Of a DNA stretch of 55,246 nucleotides, positions 34,647-42,458 are shown one piece after another. Below the pieces are notes generated by a model, which did no database searches, was not told the DNA's origin, and saw nothing but the letters and a program-made list of their open reading frames with translations. A program made the translations under genes and the position numbers. This DNA comes from Verrucomicrobiota bacterium (GTDB lineage: Bacteria > Verrucomicrobiota > Verrucomicrobiia > Limisphaerales > UBA1100), in assembly GCA_028343615.1 (NCBI GenBank), contig JAOLZA010000009.1, positions 1-55,246 on the forward strand. The letters run 5' to 3'. Every line of letters begins with the position of its first letter. Positions within the stretch are counted from its first letter, which is position 1.

Positions 34647-35474
34647 TTAGGGTTTTCGCGCTGGGTTGGTGAGCAGTTTGCGCATACGTTCGTTATCCGC
34701 TTCCAATTGACGAATGCGTTTGAGCAATGCGGCGCGATCATCGGCGGGCGATGAGTTCGGGTGGTACTTCGCACGCAAAAGGGTGATCTCTTCCTTGAGC
34801 CGGTGATTCACCCCCAATGCTTCAATGTATAGTTTTTCACTGCGCAAGGCTTGAGTGCGGAGGTATTTCAAATCTGCATCCAGCTTGCCTTTTTCACTTT
34901 GAAGCTTGTCGTTTTCACCCTGCACCTTGGCGTAGAGCTTGGGGTCGGCGGACTTTGGCCTGGCGGCCAAGGCCTCGCGCAGTTGTTCTTTTGCCATTTC
35001 CGCCAGCTTTTCGGCGTCAGCCCACTTGCGTTGGGCGAGCAGATTCGCCTCGTGGAGCTTTATAAAATTTTGATCCGTAAGGCGCTTTTCTTCCTGCAAT
35101 TTTGCGTAACGGATTTCCCAGTTCTGCACGGGCACTGGCTGGGCCGGTACTTTAGGCGGAGCATTACCAATGATTTGCGCCGGTGTAATCCCAAGCGCGC
35201 GTGCAAGTGGAATTATTTCCGCATCGATTTTATTAAGCAGGCTTTTTACCACTTCGGGATTCCACGTCGCGTGTTGACGGGAAACCACTTCCAGTTTACG
35301 GCGCGCATCAACAAAGCTGCTCAACGCTTTTTCTTTCGCACCGGTCTGAACCAAAATGAGACCTTCCGAGTAACAGGAATAAGCAGTGTGATATTCGTCA
35401 TTGGGCAAACCTCCGGCCCAAGCCTGTACGGACAGAATTATTCCAAAAATGAAACTGAGTCCCCACCCCCTCAT
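34647..35474 (-). CDS. Secreted coiled-coil protein of unknown function
   Basis: A protein of 275 residues from the ATG at 35474 (MRGWGLSFIFGIILSVQAWA, signal peptide); a frame open to 35561 is less likely. Residues 25-110 are a helical region with SCYSEGLILVQTGAKEKALSSF, TPR-like in character. From about residue 125 to the end it is rich in Glu, Lys, Leu and Ala and should form a long coiled coil (LQSEKGKLDADLKYLRTQAL, IRQLEADNERMRKLL). I do not recognise a named family. It is expected in the periplasm. rsmD follows nine bases after its stop, and HNH endonuclease lies divergently upstream. Confidence 0.6.
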   Translation of the reverse strand: MRGWGLSFIFGIILSVQAWAGGLPNDEYHTAYSCYSEGLILVQTGAKEKALSSFVDARRKLEVVSRQHATWNPEVVKSLLNKIDAEIIPLARALGITPAQIIGNAPPKVPAQPVPVQNWEIRYAKLQEEKRLTDQNFIKLHEANLLAQRKWADAEKLAEMAKEQLREALAARPKSADPKLYAKVQGENDKLQSEKGKLDADLKYLRTQALRSEKLYIEALGVNHRLKEEITLLRAKYHPNSSPADDRAALLKRIRQLEADNERMRKLLTNPARKP

Positions 35475-35579
35475 CGGCAGGCACCCTGCCAAATTCGCCA
35501 GAGCAAAGCAAGCTTTTCCATATTGCTCAAGAGCGTGTCGGTTGACATTCGTCGGCGCCAATTGCTAACGTTGGTCGTT

Positions 35580-36200
35580 ATGAGTTTCCCGTTGAATCAG
35601 CCCGTGCTCGTGCTGAACCGCCTTTGGCAGGCGGTGAACGTCTGCTCTGTGCGCCGCGCCGTTGGCCTGCTCTTCACCGGGCACGCACAGGTGGTTTATA
35701 ATGATGACGCCGACGGGTTTCAGACTTTCAGCTTCGGCGAGTGGCAGGACTTCTCCGAAGCCGAGCCCCATTCTGAATCCATCGGAGCCGTGTCTTTTCG
35801 CCTACGCATTCCGCGTGTAATTTTGCTACTTGGTTACGATCGCTTTCCCCGACAGCAAGTGAAGTTCACGCGACACAATATTTTTGAACGTGATAAAAAT
35901 ATTTGCCAGTACTGCGGCGAGAGGTTTGATCGGCGTGATTTGAACCTCGACCATGTGATCCCTCGTGATCGTGGTGGCCCCACCAACTGGGAAAACATCG
36001 TGTGCTCTTGCATCCCTTGCAACACGCACAAGAGCAACCGTACCCCGCGCGAGGCTGGTTTGCACTTAATCACCAAACCGCGCAAGCCGAAATGGCGGCC
36101 GTTCATTCAGGTGAGTTTCGGCGTAAAAACGCACGAAAGCTGGAAGCACTTTATCGATGTTGCCTACTGGAATGTCGAGCTGGGTGAAGAAAAGAGCTAA
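35580..36200 (+). CDS. HNH endonuclease family protein
   Basis: A protein of 206 residues from the ATG at 35580. The frame is open far upstream to 34851, but that part is antisense to the coiled-coil gene. The HNH core is LNLDHVIPRDRGGPTNWENI with the His at 125 and the Asn in the NWENI segment. A zinc ribbon is formed by C109/C112 (CQYCG) and C144/C147 (CIPCN). This type, with an N-terminal beta-rich domain (VLVLNRLWQAVNVCSVRRAV), is common in Planctomycetes, Verrucomicrobia and cyanobacteria; the biological role is unknown. It stands without a restriction or phage partner. Its stop overlaps the RelE-like gene by four bases. Confidence 0.85.
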   Translation: MSFPLNQPVLVLNRLWQAVNVCSVRRAVGLLFTGHAQVVYNDDADGFQTFSFGEWQDFSEAEPHSESIGAVSFRLRIPRVILLLGYDRFPRQQVKFTRHNIFERDKNICQYCGERFDRRDLNLDHVIPRDRGGPTNWENIVCSCIPCNTHKSNRTPREAGLHLITKPRKPKWRPFIQVSFGVKTHESWKHFIDVAYWNVELGEEKS

Positions 36201-36574
36201 GCTTCCTCGCGAGATACACTTGCAGCTTCGTCAATCATTTCCCAAAAATCCGGATTCTCCGCCAGCGCAGCGTCCTCATCCTGCGTCATCTTCACGTTGC
36301 GAAAAAAGAAATCCTTCAGAGTGTTGCGCGAAAAAATCCGATGCACCACTACGCCGAATTCGTGGCATTCAAAATATACGCGATAATTCCCCACACGATA
36401 ACGGTGCAAGCTCTTTACCCCATGCTCAAGTCGACCATAAAAACCGTTGGCACGCACTTCCTCCGGCAGTCCACGAAACTCACCCAGAATCTGCAACTGC
36501 AAGTCCTTTGGCATCCCCGCCAGCTCCGCCGCACTGGTGGGATTAAAAATAATCTGAAAATATTTTGGCGCCAT
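36197..36574 (-). CDS. Orphan RelE/ParE-superfamily toxin-like protein
   Basis: A protein of 125 residues from the ATG at 36574; the frame is also open to 36607. FNPTSAAELAGMPKDLQLQI, YGRLEHGVKSLHRYRVGNYR and VYFECHEFGVVVHRIFSR follow the RelE/ParE fold, including the R-x-R-x-G-x-Y-R signature strand. RelE toxins cut mRNA at the ribosome; whether this one does is unknown. An acidic C-terminal tail (AALAENPDFWEMIDEAASVS) extends beyond the fold and could act as a built-in antitoxin-like segment; that is speculation. No antitoxin gene is next to it: the upstream element is tRNA-Glu, and the downstream gene is the convergent HNH nuclease. Confidence 0.75.
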   Translation of the reverse strand: MAPKYFQIIFNPTSAAELAGMPKDLQLQILGEFRGLPEEVRANGFYGRLEHGVKSLHRYRVGNYRVYFECHEFGVVVHRIFSRNTLKDFFFRNVKMTQDEDAALAENPDFWEMIDEAASVSREEA

Positions 36575-36609
36575 GCCTGTTTCCTGTTCCGTAACTCCTT
36601 GTTCCAAAA

Positions 36610-36684
36610 TGGTAGCCCGTAGGGGAATCGAACCCCTCTTTCAGCCTTGAGAGGGCCGTGTCCTAGCCGATAGACGAACGGGCC
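36610..36684 (-). tRNA. tRNA-Glu (anticodon CUC)
   Basis: On the minus strand the sequence folds into a complete cloverleaf of 75 bases, including an encoded CCA end. The anticodon loop is CT-CTC-AA with stem GGCC/GGCT-like pairing, the T loop is TTCGATT, and the D arm contains GGCTAGGA. The acceptor begins GGCCCGT and ends ACGGGCT, so G1 faces U72 in a wobble pair. CUC reads GAG. A promoter lies 12 bases upstream. Confidence 0.95.
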
Positions 36685-36696
36685 ATTGGAGTGGAG

Positions 36697-36724
36697 AAAC
36701 TAACACCTTGAGGGTAATTGTCAA
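36697..36724 (-). promoter_or_regulatory. Sigma70-type promoter of tRNA-Glu
   Basis: On the minus strand TTGACA (36724-36719, perfect -35), a 16-base spacer and TAGTTT (36702-36697) precede the tRNA. The distance from the -10 end to the first tRNA base is 12, giving a leader of about five bases. Confidence 0.55.
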
Positions 36725-36738
36725 CACCGACAAAACGC

Positions 36739-37488
36739 TCAATCACAATACGCATCCTCTTCGGATTCGCTAACGGTTTCAATGAAGTCCACAAATTCAT
36801 CCGCCGGTTCGGCCACGAATTCCCAGTCGCGCCCGCGCCAATGAAAGCGAAGAGTGTGGGCGTGGAGAGCTTGATTTTTCAGTACCAGTTTCTGCCAATC
36901 GACCTCGGTAAGTTCGTCCTTCACGAATTTCAAGTACCACGATCCATCGAGCCCATAAAGTTTGTCGCCCACAATTGCGTGACCGAGGTGCTGGAGGTGA
37001 ATGCGGATCTGGTGCTTGCGGCCGGTGATCGGTGTCACGCGTAGCCACGTGAATTTTTGATCATCGCGTTCGAACTTCCATTGCGCCCAATAGCGCGTCT
37101 GCGAGGAGTGCCCATCATCGCGAACGCAATCTTTCACCGCCACTTCACTGGCAGTGTCCGCACCGAGCGGTGCATCGATAGTGCCTTCGCTTTCCGCCAC
37201 ATGACCATGCACGATGGCCCAGTATTGTTTCTCCACTTCGCGGCTTTCCCACAGTTTGCGCAGTTCGCGCGCCGCTTCATCTGTTTTGCCCACGCACACC
37301 ACACCGCTAGTTTCGCGATCCAACCGATTGATCAAGTGCACCGACTGCTCCGCGCCACGATACAATCGCAACCGCCCCGCCAAGCTCGACCGCTCATCGC
37401 CCTTCGTGGGATGGCAAACGAGTCCCGCCGGTTTGTTAATAACCAACAAGTCATCGTCCTCGTGTAAAATTTCAAATAAATCGGTCAC
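36739..37488 (-). CDS. RluA-family pseudouridine synthase
   Basis: A protein of about 249 residues from a GTG at 37488 (VTDLFEILHEDDDLLVINKP); a TTG at 37509 is an alternative and no ATG is available nearby. The catalytic Asp lies in HLINRLDRETSGVVC, the RLD motif of the RluA class. INKPAGLVCHP and the later GRKHQIRIHLQHLGHAIVGD are further family motifs. It isomerises uridines in rRNA or tRNA; the exact target cannot be told. There is no S4 domain, unlike RluC or RluD. It is located upstream of the tRNA-Glu gene on the same strand. Confidence 0.92.
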   Translation of the reverse strand: MTDLFEILHEDDDLLVINKPAGLVCHPTKGDERSSLAGRLRLYRGAEQSVHLINRLDRETSGVVCVGKTDEAARELRKLWESREVEKQYWAIVHGHVAESEGTIDAPLGADTASEVAVKDCVRDDGHSSQTRYWAQWKFERDDQKFTWLRVTPITGRKHQIRIHLQHLGHAIVGDKLYGLDGSWYLKFVKDELTEVDWQKLVLKNQALHAHTLRFHWRGRDWEFVAEPADEFVDFIETVSESEEDAYCD

Positions 37489-37592
37489 GCGAAAAATCTT
37501 AATGACCAAAACCCAATACCTAAGGAATGCCTAATTCTCAACTCCCAAAACCCAGCCTTGGCCATTCCCTTAGTTTTCCCCACACTTCCGCC

Positions 37593-38057
37593 GTGAAGCT
37601 TGGCGTCATTTCCGATACCCACGGCACCCTGCCCGCCGCAGTACACGATGCACTGGCGGGAGTAGATCACATCCTGCACGCGGGCGATGTGGGGCCAGTG
37701 GATATCATCACCGAACTGGAAGCCATCGCGCCGGTCACCGCTGTGCGCGGTAATACCGACTTTGCCATCGACCTGCCCGAGACGCGCCTCGTCGAGTTTG
37801 GCGGCAACAAATTTCTCATTCACCACATCGTGGATTTTCCTGTACGCTCGCAAACGATGCTCGCCTTGTTGACGGAAGAGCAGCCACAAATTGTCATCTT
37901 TGGTCACACGCATATGCCATGTAATGAACGGCTCGACGGCGTGCTTTATCTCAACCCCGGCTCACCCGCCACCCCGCGTGGAGGCGCATCTGCTAGCGTG
38001 GCGATTGTTGAATTCGAAAACGGCACGCCCCGTGCACGCCACATCACGTTGACTTAA
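37593..38057 (+). CDS. YfcE/MJ0936-type metallophosphodiesterase
   Basis: A protein of 154 residues from a GTG at 37593, which puts VKLGVISDTHGTLP at the N-terminus as expected; the frame is open to 37527 but has no family sequence there. Metal-binding motifs of the calcineurin-like fold are in order: SDTHG, HAGDVG, RGNTD, HH (LIHHIVDF) and FGHTHMP. These cytoplasmic enzymes hydrolyse phosphodiesters with Mn or similar metals; natural substrates are mostly unknown. The LysR-type gene follows 34 bases later. Confidence 0.92.
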   Translation: MKLGVISDTHGTLPAAVHDALAGVDHILHAGDVGPVDIITELEAIAPVTAVRGNTDFAIDLPETRLVEFGGNKFLIHHIVDFPVRSQTMLALLTEEQPQIVIFGHTHMPCNERLDGVLYLNPGSPATPRGGASASVAIVEFENGTPRARHITLT

Positions 38058-38091
38058 AATTGTCGCCGCTGCATCCTCCGCGCACCCTACT

Positions 38092-38961
38092 ATGAATATC
38101 CATCACCTCGAATTATTTCATTACGTGGCCAAGCACCAAGGTATTGCCGGCGCAGTACGCAACATCCCATACGGCATCCAACAACCAGCCGTAAGTGCGC
38201 AGGTTATTCAATTAGAAAACGACCTCGGCACCACACTCTTCCAACGCCGCCCCTTCGATCTCACTCCGGCCGGCGTTGAGCTGTATGAATTCATCCATCC
38301 CTTTTTTGAAAACCTCAATTCAACAGGCGAAAAAATCCGGGGCGGCGTGGCCCAAACCATTCGCATCGGCGCATCGAGCGTGGTCTTTCGCGAACACTTA
38401 CCGGATTTACTGAACGCCGCGCGCAAGGAATTCCCCGGCCTGCACCCCGCCTTACGCGTGGGCATCCAGCCGGAAATAGAGCAATGGCTGCTAGCCAACG
38501 ATGTCGACCTCGGCGTCACTGTGCTCGGCACCAAACCGCCCGCGGAAATGAAATCCGAAAAATTGCTTGAGCTGTCAATGGTGTTGGTGGTGCCCACTTC
38601 GGTCCGCGTGAAATCCGGCGCCGACATTCTCGGGCAGGATCGCATCGCACAGACGCTCATCAGCCTGCCGCAAAACGAAGGCATCAGTCGCACATTCCAA
38701 ACCGAACTCGCCGCGCGCAAAATCGATTGGCCCATCGGAATGGAGCTCAACTCCACCGACCTCATCAACACCTACGTCGCTAACGGCTTTGGTATCGGCA
38801 TTTCCGTGGACCTCCCCGGCGAACGTAAAAACAAAGGTGTCAAACTACTGCCGTTAAAGGATTTCCCCACCATCACCATCGGCTGCCTCTGGCGCGGCCA
38901 ACTTTCCCCCGTCGGCCAAACGCTGGTGAAGCTGCTGCAAACGCATGCGGCGGGACTTTGA
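38092..38961 (+). CDS. LysR-family transcriptional regulator
   Basis: A 289-residue protein. The N-terminal winged helix (MNIHHLELFHYVAKHQGIAG ... QQPAVSAQVIQLENDLGTTLF) is followed by a periplasmic-binding-like effector domain from about residue 90 (IRIGASSVVFREHLPDLL). It should bind DNA as a tetramer and respond to a small molecule. LysR regulators often control a divergent neighbour; here the flanking genes are in the same direction (phosphodiesterase upstream, argH downstream), so the target is unclear. A link to arginine synthesis is possible but not supported by a visible site. Confidence 0.93.
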   Translation: MNIHHLELFHYVAKHQGIAGAVRNIPYGIQQPAVSAQVIQLENDLGTTLFQRRPFDLTPAGVELYEFIHPFFENLNSTGEKIRGGVAQTIRIGASSVVFREHLPDLLNAARKEFPGLHPALRVGIQPEIEQWLLANDVDLGVTVLGTKPPAEMKSEKLLELSMVLVVPTSVRVKSGADILGQDRIAQTLISLPQNEGISRTFQTELAARKIDWPIGMELNSTDLINTYVANGFGIGISVDLPGERKNKGVKLLPLKDFPTITIGCLWRGQLSPVGQTLVKLLQTHAAGL

Positions 38962-39042
38962 GTTTTGGTTATTAGATTTTACCTCTCCCTCTATTTCGTG
39001 GCGTGACTTTTGCTGCGCATCACGGCAAGGTCGGTGCGTTCT

Positions 39043-40455
39043 ATGGTGAAGAAAAAATCCAGCAAGGTTACCGCACGCAGCGGACGGTTCGCCAGCGGGC
39101 CTGCCGGCGAGGCGAATGCGTTTACCAATTCAGTGAAGTTCGATACCCGCCTCGCACATCACGATATCGCCGGCTCCATCGCCCAAGCCCGGATGTTACA
39201 TCACGTGGGACTATTGAAAAAAAAGGAGATGACGGCCATTGTGGATGAACTCGAAATCATCGGCACGGAGATTGCCGAAGGCCGGTTCGAATGGCGCACG
39301 GAGCTGGAGGACGTGCATATGAACATCGAAGCCACGCTCACCGCACGCGTGCCCGCCGGAGCCAAACTGCACACCGGGCGGTCACGTAACGATCAAGTCG
39401 CGCTGGATTCTCGGATGTGGTTGCGCGGGGAAATTTGCGATCTTGCCAATGAAATTCACGACCTGCAATTGGCGCTCATCGAGCTCGGCGAAAATAATCT
39501 CAAAGTGCTCATCCCCGGCTACACGCATTTGCAACGCGCCCAGCCGGTTTATCTCGCGCATCATTTACTGGCTTACGTGGAAATGCTGGAACGCGATTAC
39601 GAGCGACTACTCGATTGCCTCGTGCGCGTAAACGTTTGTCCACTGGGTAGCGGCGCGTTGGCGGGCACCACACTGCCGCTGGATCGTGAGTTTGTCGCAC
39701 GAGAGCTGGGCTTTGTGGACGCGCATGACACGCCGATGATTACCCACAACTCCATGGATGCCGTGTCCGACCGTGATTATGTGGTGGAATTCTGTAGCGT
39801 GGCCGCGCTGCTCGCTGTGCATCAGTCACGCTTGTGTGAGGATCTCGTTTTGTGGAGCAGCGTGGAGTTTGGATTTATTGAAATCGGCGATGCCTACACC
39901 ACCGGATCCTCATTGATGCCGCAAAAGAAAAACCCCGATATCTGCGAACTCACCCGGGGTAAAACCGGCCGTGTGGTGGGCAATCTCGTTTCATTACTTG
40001 TAACGCTCAAAGGGTTGCCGCTCACGTACAATAGCGATTTACAGGAGGACAAGGAACGCCTCTTTGACACCACCGACACCGTGCGCAGCACCGTGCGCAT
40101 TCTCGCCGCGATGCTACGCGATACCGCTGTGAACGCCAAAACCTGCGCCGCCGCCGTGGACGACCCAAACCTGCTCGCCACCGATCTCGTGGATTGGTTG
40201 GTCCTCAACGGCACCCCTTTCCGCAAGGCGCATCACGTAGTCGGCAAACTGGTGGCCATTGCCGAAGCTAAAGGCAAGCGACTGGACAAGCTGACAGCCA
40301 CTGAGTTGAAACAGGCCGATAAAAAACTCACCAAGGATGCAATGAAAGTGTTCGACCTCAAAGCGGCCATGGCACGCCGCACGATGCCGGGCTCTCCGGG
40401 CATTGTGGAATTGAAAAGTCGACTGGCCTATTGGCACAAATTTCTACGCCACTGA
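39043..40455 (+). CDS. argH: Argininosuccinate lyase
   Basis: A 470-residue enzyme that splits argininosuccinate to arginine and fumarate in the cytoplasm. The ATG at 39043 gives a short Lys-rich start and then the conserved SGRFASGPAGEANAFTNSVK region; an alternative in-frame codon at 39010 adds 11 residues. Signature GSSLMPQKKNPD contains the catalytic Ser, and TGRSRNDQVALDSRMW and the catalytic-His region PGYTHLQRAQP are present. It is the only arginine gene in the window. The squalene synthase gene follows seven bases later, a pairing without obvious metabolic link. Confidence 0.96.
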   Translation: MVKKKSSKVTARSGRFASGPAGEANAFTNSVKFDTRLAHHDIAGSIAQARMLHHVGLLKKKEMTAIVDELEIIGTEIAEGRFEWRTELEDVHMNIEATLTARVPAGAKLHTGRSRNDQVALDSRMWLRGEICDLANEIHDLQLALIELGENNLKVLIPGYTHLQRAQPVYLAHHLLAYVEMLERDYERLLDCLVRVNVCPLGSGALAGTTLPLDREFVARELGFVDAHDTPMITHNSMDAVSDRDYVVEFCSVAALLAVHQSRLCEDLVLWSSVEFGFIEIGDAYTTGSSLMPQKKNPDICELTRGKTGRVVGNLVSLLVTLKGLPLTYNSDLQEDKERLFDTTDTVRSTVRILAAMLRDTAVNAKTCAAAVDDPNLLATDLVDWLVLNGTPFRKAHHVVGKLVAIAEAKGKRLDKLTATELKQADKKLTKDAMKVFDLKAAMARRTMPGSPGIVELKSRLAYWHKFLRH

Positions 40456-40462
40456 TTGTGAT

Positions 40463-41464
40463 ATGGCGGCTACCCACGAAGCCGAAGAATTGCTTGGACC
40501 CATCCTGCGCGATGTGTCGCGCGCGTTTTATCTGACTCTCCGAGTGCTGCCCGCCGCTGTGCGTCCGCAAATTGGCCTCGCCTATTTGCTCGCCCGCACC
40601 ACCGATACAATCGCCGACACTGACCTCGTGCCCGCCGAGCAGCGCCTGCAAACACTACGCAAATTCCGCGCGCGTATTCGCAATGACGCGGCACCGCCCG
40701 TGGATTTTTCCAGCCTCGCTAACGAACAGAAAAACCCCGCCGAACGCACACTACTTCTACGCAGTGCCGAGGCATTGGAAATGCTCGACCAACTTACCCC
40801 CGCCGACCGCGGCCAAGTGCAGCTCGTACTCGAAACTATCACGCGCGGACAAGAAATGGATCTCGAACGCTTCGGCGATGGCAGCACGCTCATCGCCTTG
40901 CAAACCGCCGATGACCTCGATGACTACACCTATCGTGTGGCCGGTTGCGTCGGCGAATTTTGGACGCGCCTCACACGCTCCCAATGTTTCCCAAACGCCC
41001 AGCTCAACGACAATGCTTTCGTTGCCGATGCCATTCGCCTTGGCAAAGGCCTCCAACTCGTCAACATCTTACGCGATCTCCCGCGCGATCTCGCCAATGG
41101 CCGCTGCTATTTGCCCACCGTGGATCTCGCATTAGCTGGCTTGCAGCCTCAAGATTTGCGTGACCCAACCAACTGGCCCAAGCTAAAGCCCGTCTTTGAA
41201 CCGTGGCTCGCCAAGGCAAGGAGCCATCTCACCGCCGGTGGGCGCTACACGCTCGCCATCCCACACTCGTACTATCGCCTGCGTCTCGCTTGCGCTTGGC
41301 CCATCCTCATCGGCACGGCCACTCTCAATCACGTGCGCGCCGCCAACCCCCTGCAGCTCGAGCCGCGCCTCAAAATTTCCCGTAGCGCTGTGCGCAGCAT
41401 CATCCGACGCACTCTGTGGCGTGTGCCCTTCCGCGGCCCGTGGAATCGGCTATTCGCTGTTTGA
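40463..41464 (+). CDS. Squalene synthase (squalene/phytoene synthase family)
   Basis: A 333-residue protein. The two Asp-rich motifs are D48-TIA-D52 (ARTTDTIADTD) and D205-LPR-D209 (VNILRDLPRDLANGRCYLP). SRAFYLTLRVLPAAVRPQIG is closer to eukaryote-type farnesyl-diphosphate farnesyltransferases than to the HpnC/HpnD pair, so it may make squalene in one enzyme from two farnesyl diphosphates with NADPH. A C-terminal membrane anchor is not obvious, but the segment around LACAWPILIGTATL is hydrophobic. With the cyclase at 32303 it completes a plausible route to hopanoid-like lipids. A hairpin with a T run follows the gene. Confidence 0.85.
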   Translation: MAATHEAEELLGPILRDVSRAFYLTLRVLPAAVRPQIGLAYLLARTTDTIADTDLVPAEQRLQTLRKFRARIRNDAAPPVDFSSLANEQKNPAERTLLLRSAEALEMLDQLTPADRGQVQLVLETITRGQEMDLERFGDGSTLIALQTADDLDDYTYRVAGCVGEFWTRLTRSQCFPNAQLNDNAFVADAIRLGKGLQLVNILRDLPRDLANGRCYLPTVDLALAGLQPQDLRDPTNWPKLKPVFEPWLAKARSHLTAGGRYTLAIPHSYYRLRLACAWPILIGTATLNHVRAANPLQLEPRLKISRSAVRSIIRRTLWRVPFRGPWNRLFAV

Positions 41465-41470
41465 ATAATT

Positions 41471-41496
41471 TCAGCTTGCTTCCAAGCTGAGTTTTC
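41471..41496 (+). terminator. Hairpin after the squalene synthase gene, probable terminator
   Basis: TCAGCTTG (41471-41478), loop CTTC and CAAGCTGA (41483-41490) form an 8-bp stem followed by GTTTTCC. It lies seven bases after the stop codon. The T run is short. Confidence 0.5.
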
Positions 41497-41522
41497 CATA
41501 CAAATTTGTTGAGGAGGTGGGG

Positions 41523-42416
41523 ATGCATTCGCAACAAATTATAGCACTATTTCTGTGTGGCTGGGTGGCAATTTTTCCCCTGCGTATTGGCGCAGGTGAA
41601 GGCGAATCCAAACTAGGGCTGACCTCGCCAACACAGCGTCTAGATCTAGTTCCTGCAATGGGCTCCACTCACCTTCCAAAAACATTACCGCGCCGGCACG
41701 AACGCACGGCCATTGAGTGGGCTGAACACCGACGGCAGACCGCCCGTCAACGCGCCAACGCCATCGCGCATGTAAAACACTCACGCTGGATTCCCAACAT
41801 TACGTACGCGCAAATTCAAGAAATTTACGACGCCAAAAAAGCCGCGCTCGCCAAAGTGATCTCCGATGGCGTTTACCGCCATACTTTGATTTTGCAGGCC
41901 AAAGCCCGTGCCTTGGCCGAGGTGAAGGCAATGGTCGCCGTGCTGCGCGATCGACAAACCGCCGAGCAACTCGCCCTTGACGAAGCCGTAGCTGCGATGC
42001 GCTCGGCTAATCCCAATTACGATGAGGATGCCCTTCGCAAAGCTATGACTGAGGCTCAGCAACAGGGAGGCACGCGCGTTAATGCCCTGGAAGGCCTCCC
42101 CGTATTGCCCAACGCCACCGCAATGAATTACCCGGAAGGCGGTCCCAACATAATCGCCAAACGTGCCCCCGAACCCGCGGGCACGACCAAGGAACAAGCA
42201 CAATTTAACGCGCTCCGTGATTTTAAAAAACAACTGGCATTGGAAAGCGTTATACAGACGCGGCAATCTAAGGAGTTAAAACAGCAGAAAATTTCCCACC
42301 GGGAGATCGAAAGCAAACTCAGCACACTGCTCGACCAATATGTGGACGGGAAGATTGACGCACAAACCTACTACGAACAGCGCGAACAGCTCCTCAAAGC
42401 AGGCGGTCGTAAGTAG
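41523..42416 (+). CDS. Secreted helical protein with a SHOCT-like C-terminal segment
   Basis: A protein of 297 residues from the ATG at 41523. The start is well fixed: AGGAGG (41512-41517) lies five bases before it, an unusually strong ribosome site for this window. The N-terminus has a hydrophobic signal (IIALFLCGWVAIFPLRIGAG). Residues 60-150 are helical, rich in Ala, Arg and Lys (ALAKVISDGVYRHTLILQAK). The last 35 residues (IESKLSTLLDQYVDGKIDAQ) resemble a SHOCT motif, a short helical pair found at the ends of many bacterial proteins. No named family recognised. It lies between terminator-like 41471-41496 and lysA, and 42 bases before lysA. Confidence 0.65.
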   Translation: MHSQQIIALFLCGWVAIFPLRIGAGEGESKLGLTSPTQRLDLVPAMGSTHLPKTLPRRHERTAIEWAEHRRQTARQRANAIAHVKHSRWIPNITYAQIQEIYDAKKAALAKVISDGVYRHTLILQAKARALAEVKAMVAVLRDRQTAEQLALDEAVAAMRSANPNYDEDALRKAMTEAQQQGGTRVNALEGLPVLPNATAMNYPEGGPNIIAKRAPEPAGTTKEQAQFNALRDFKKQLALESVIQTRQSKELKQQKISHREIESKLSTLLDQYVDGKIDAQTYYEQREQLLKAGGRK

Positions 42417-42458
42417 CTTTCGCCTTCACCTTTCCCAGCCGGTTTGCCATAACCGCGC

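Noticed and set aside
34851-35579. Upstream extension of the HNH nuclease frame by about 243 codons
   Set aside because: It is antisense to the coiled-coil gene and the HNH family starts at the ATG at 35580.
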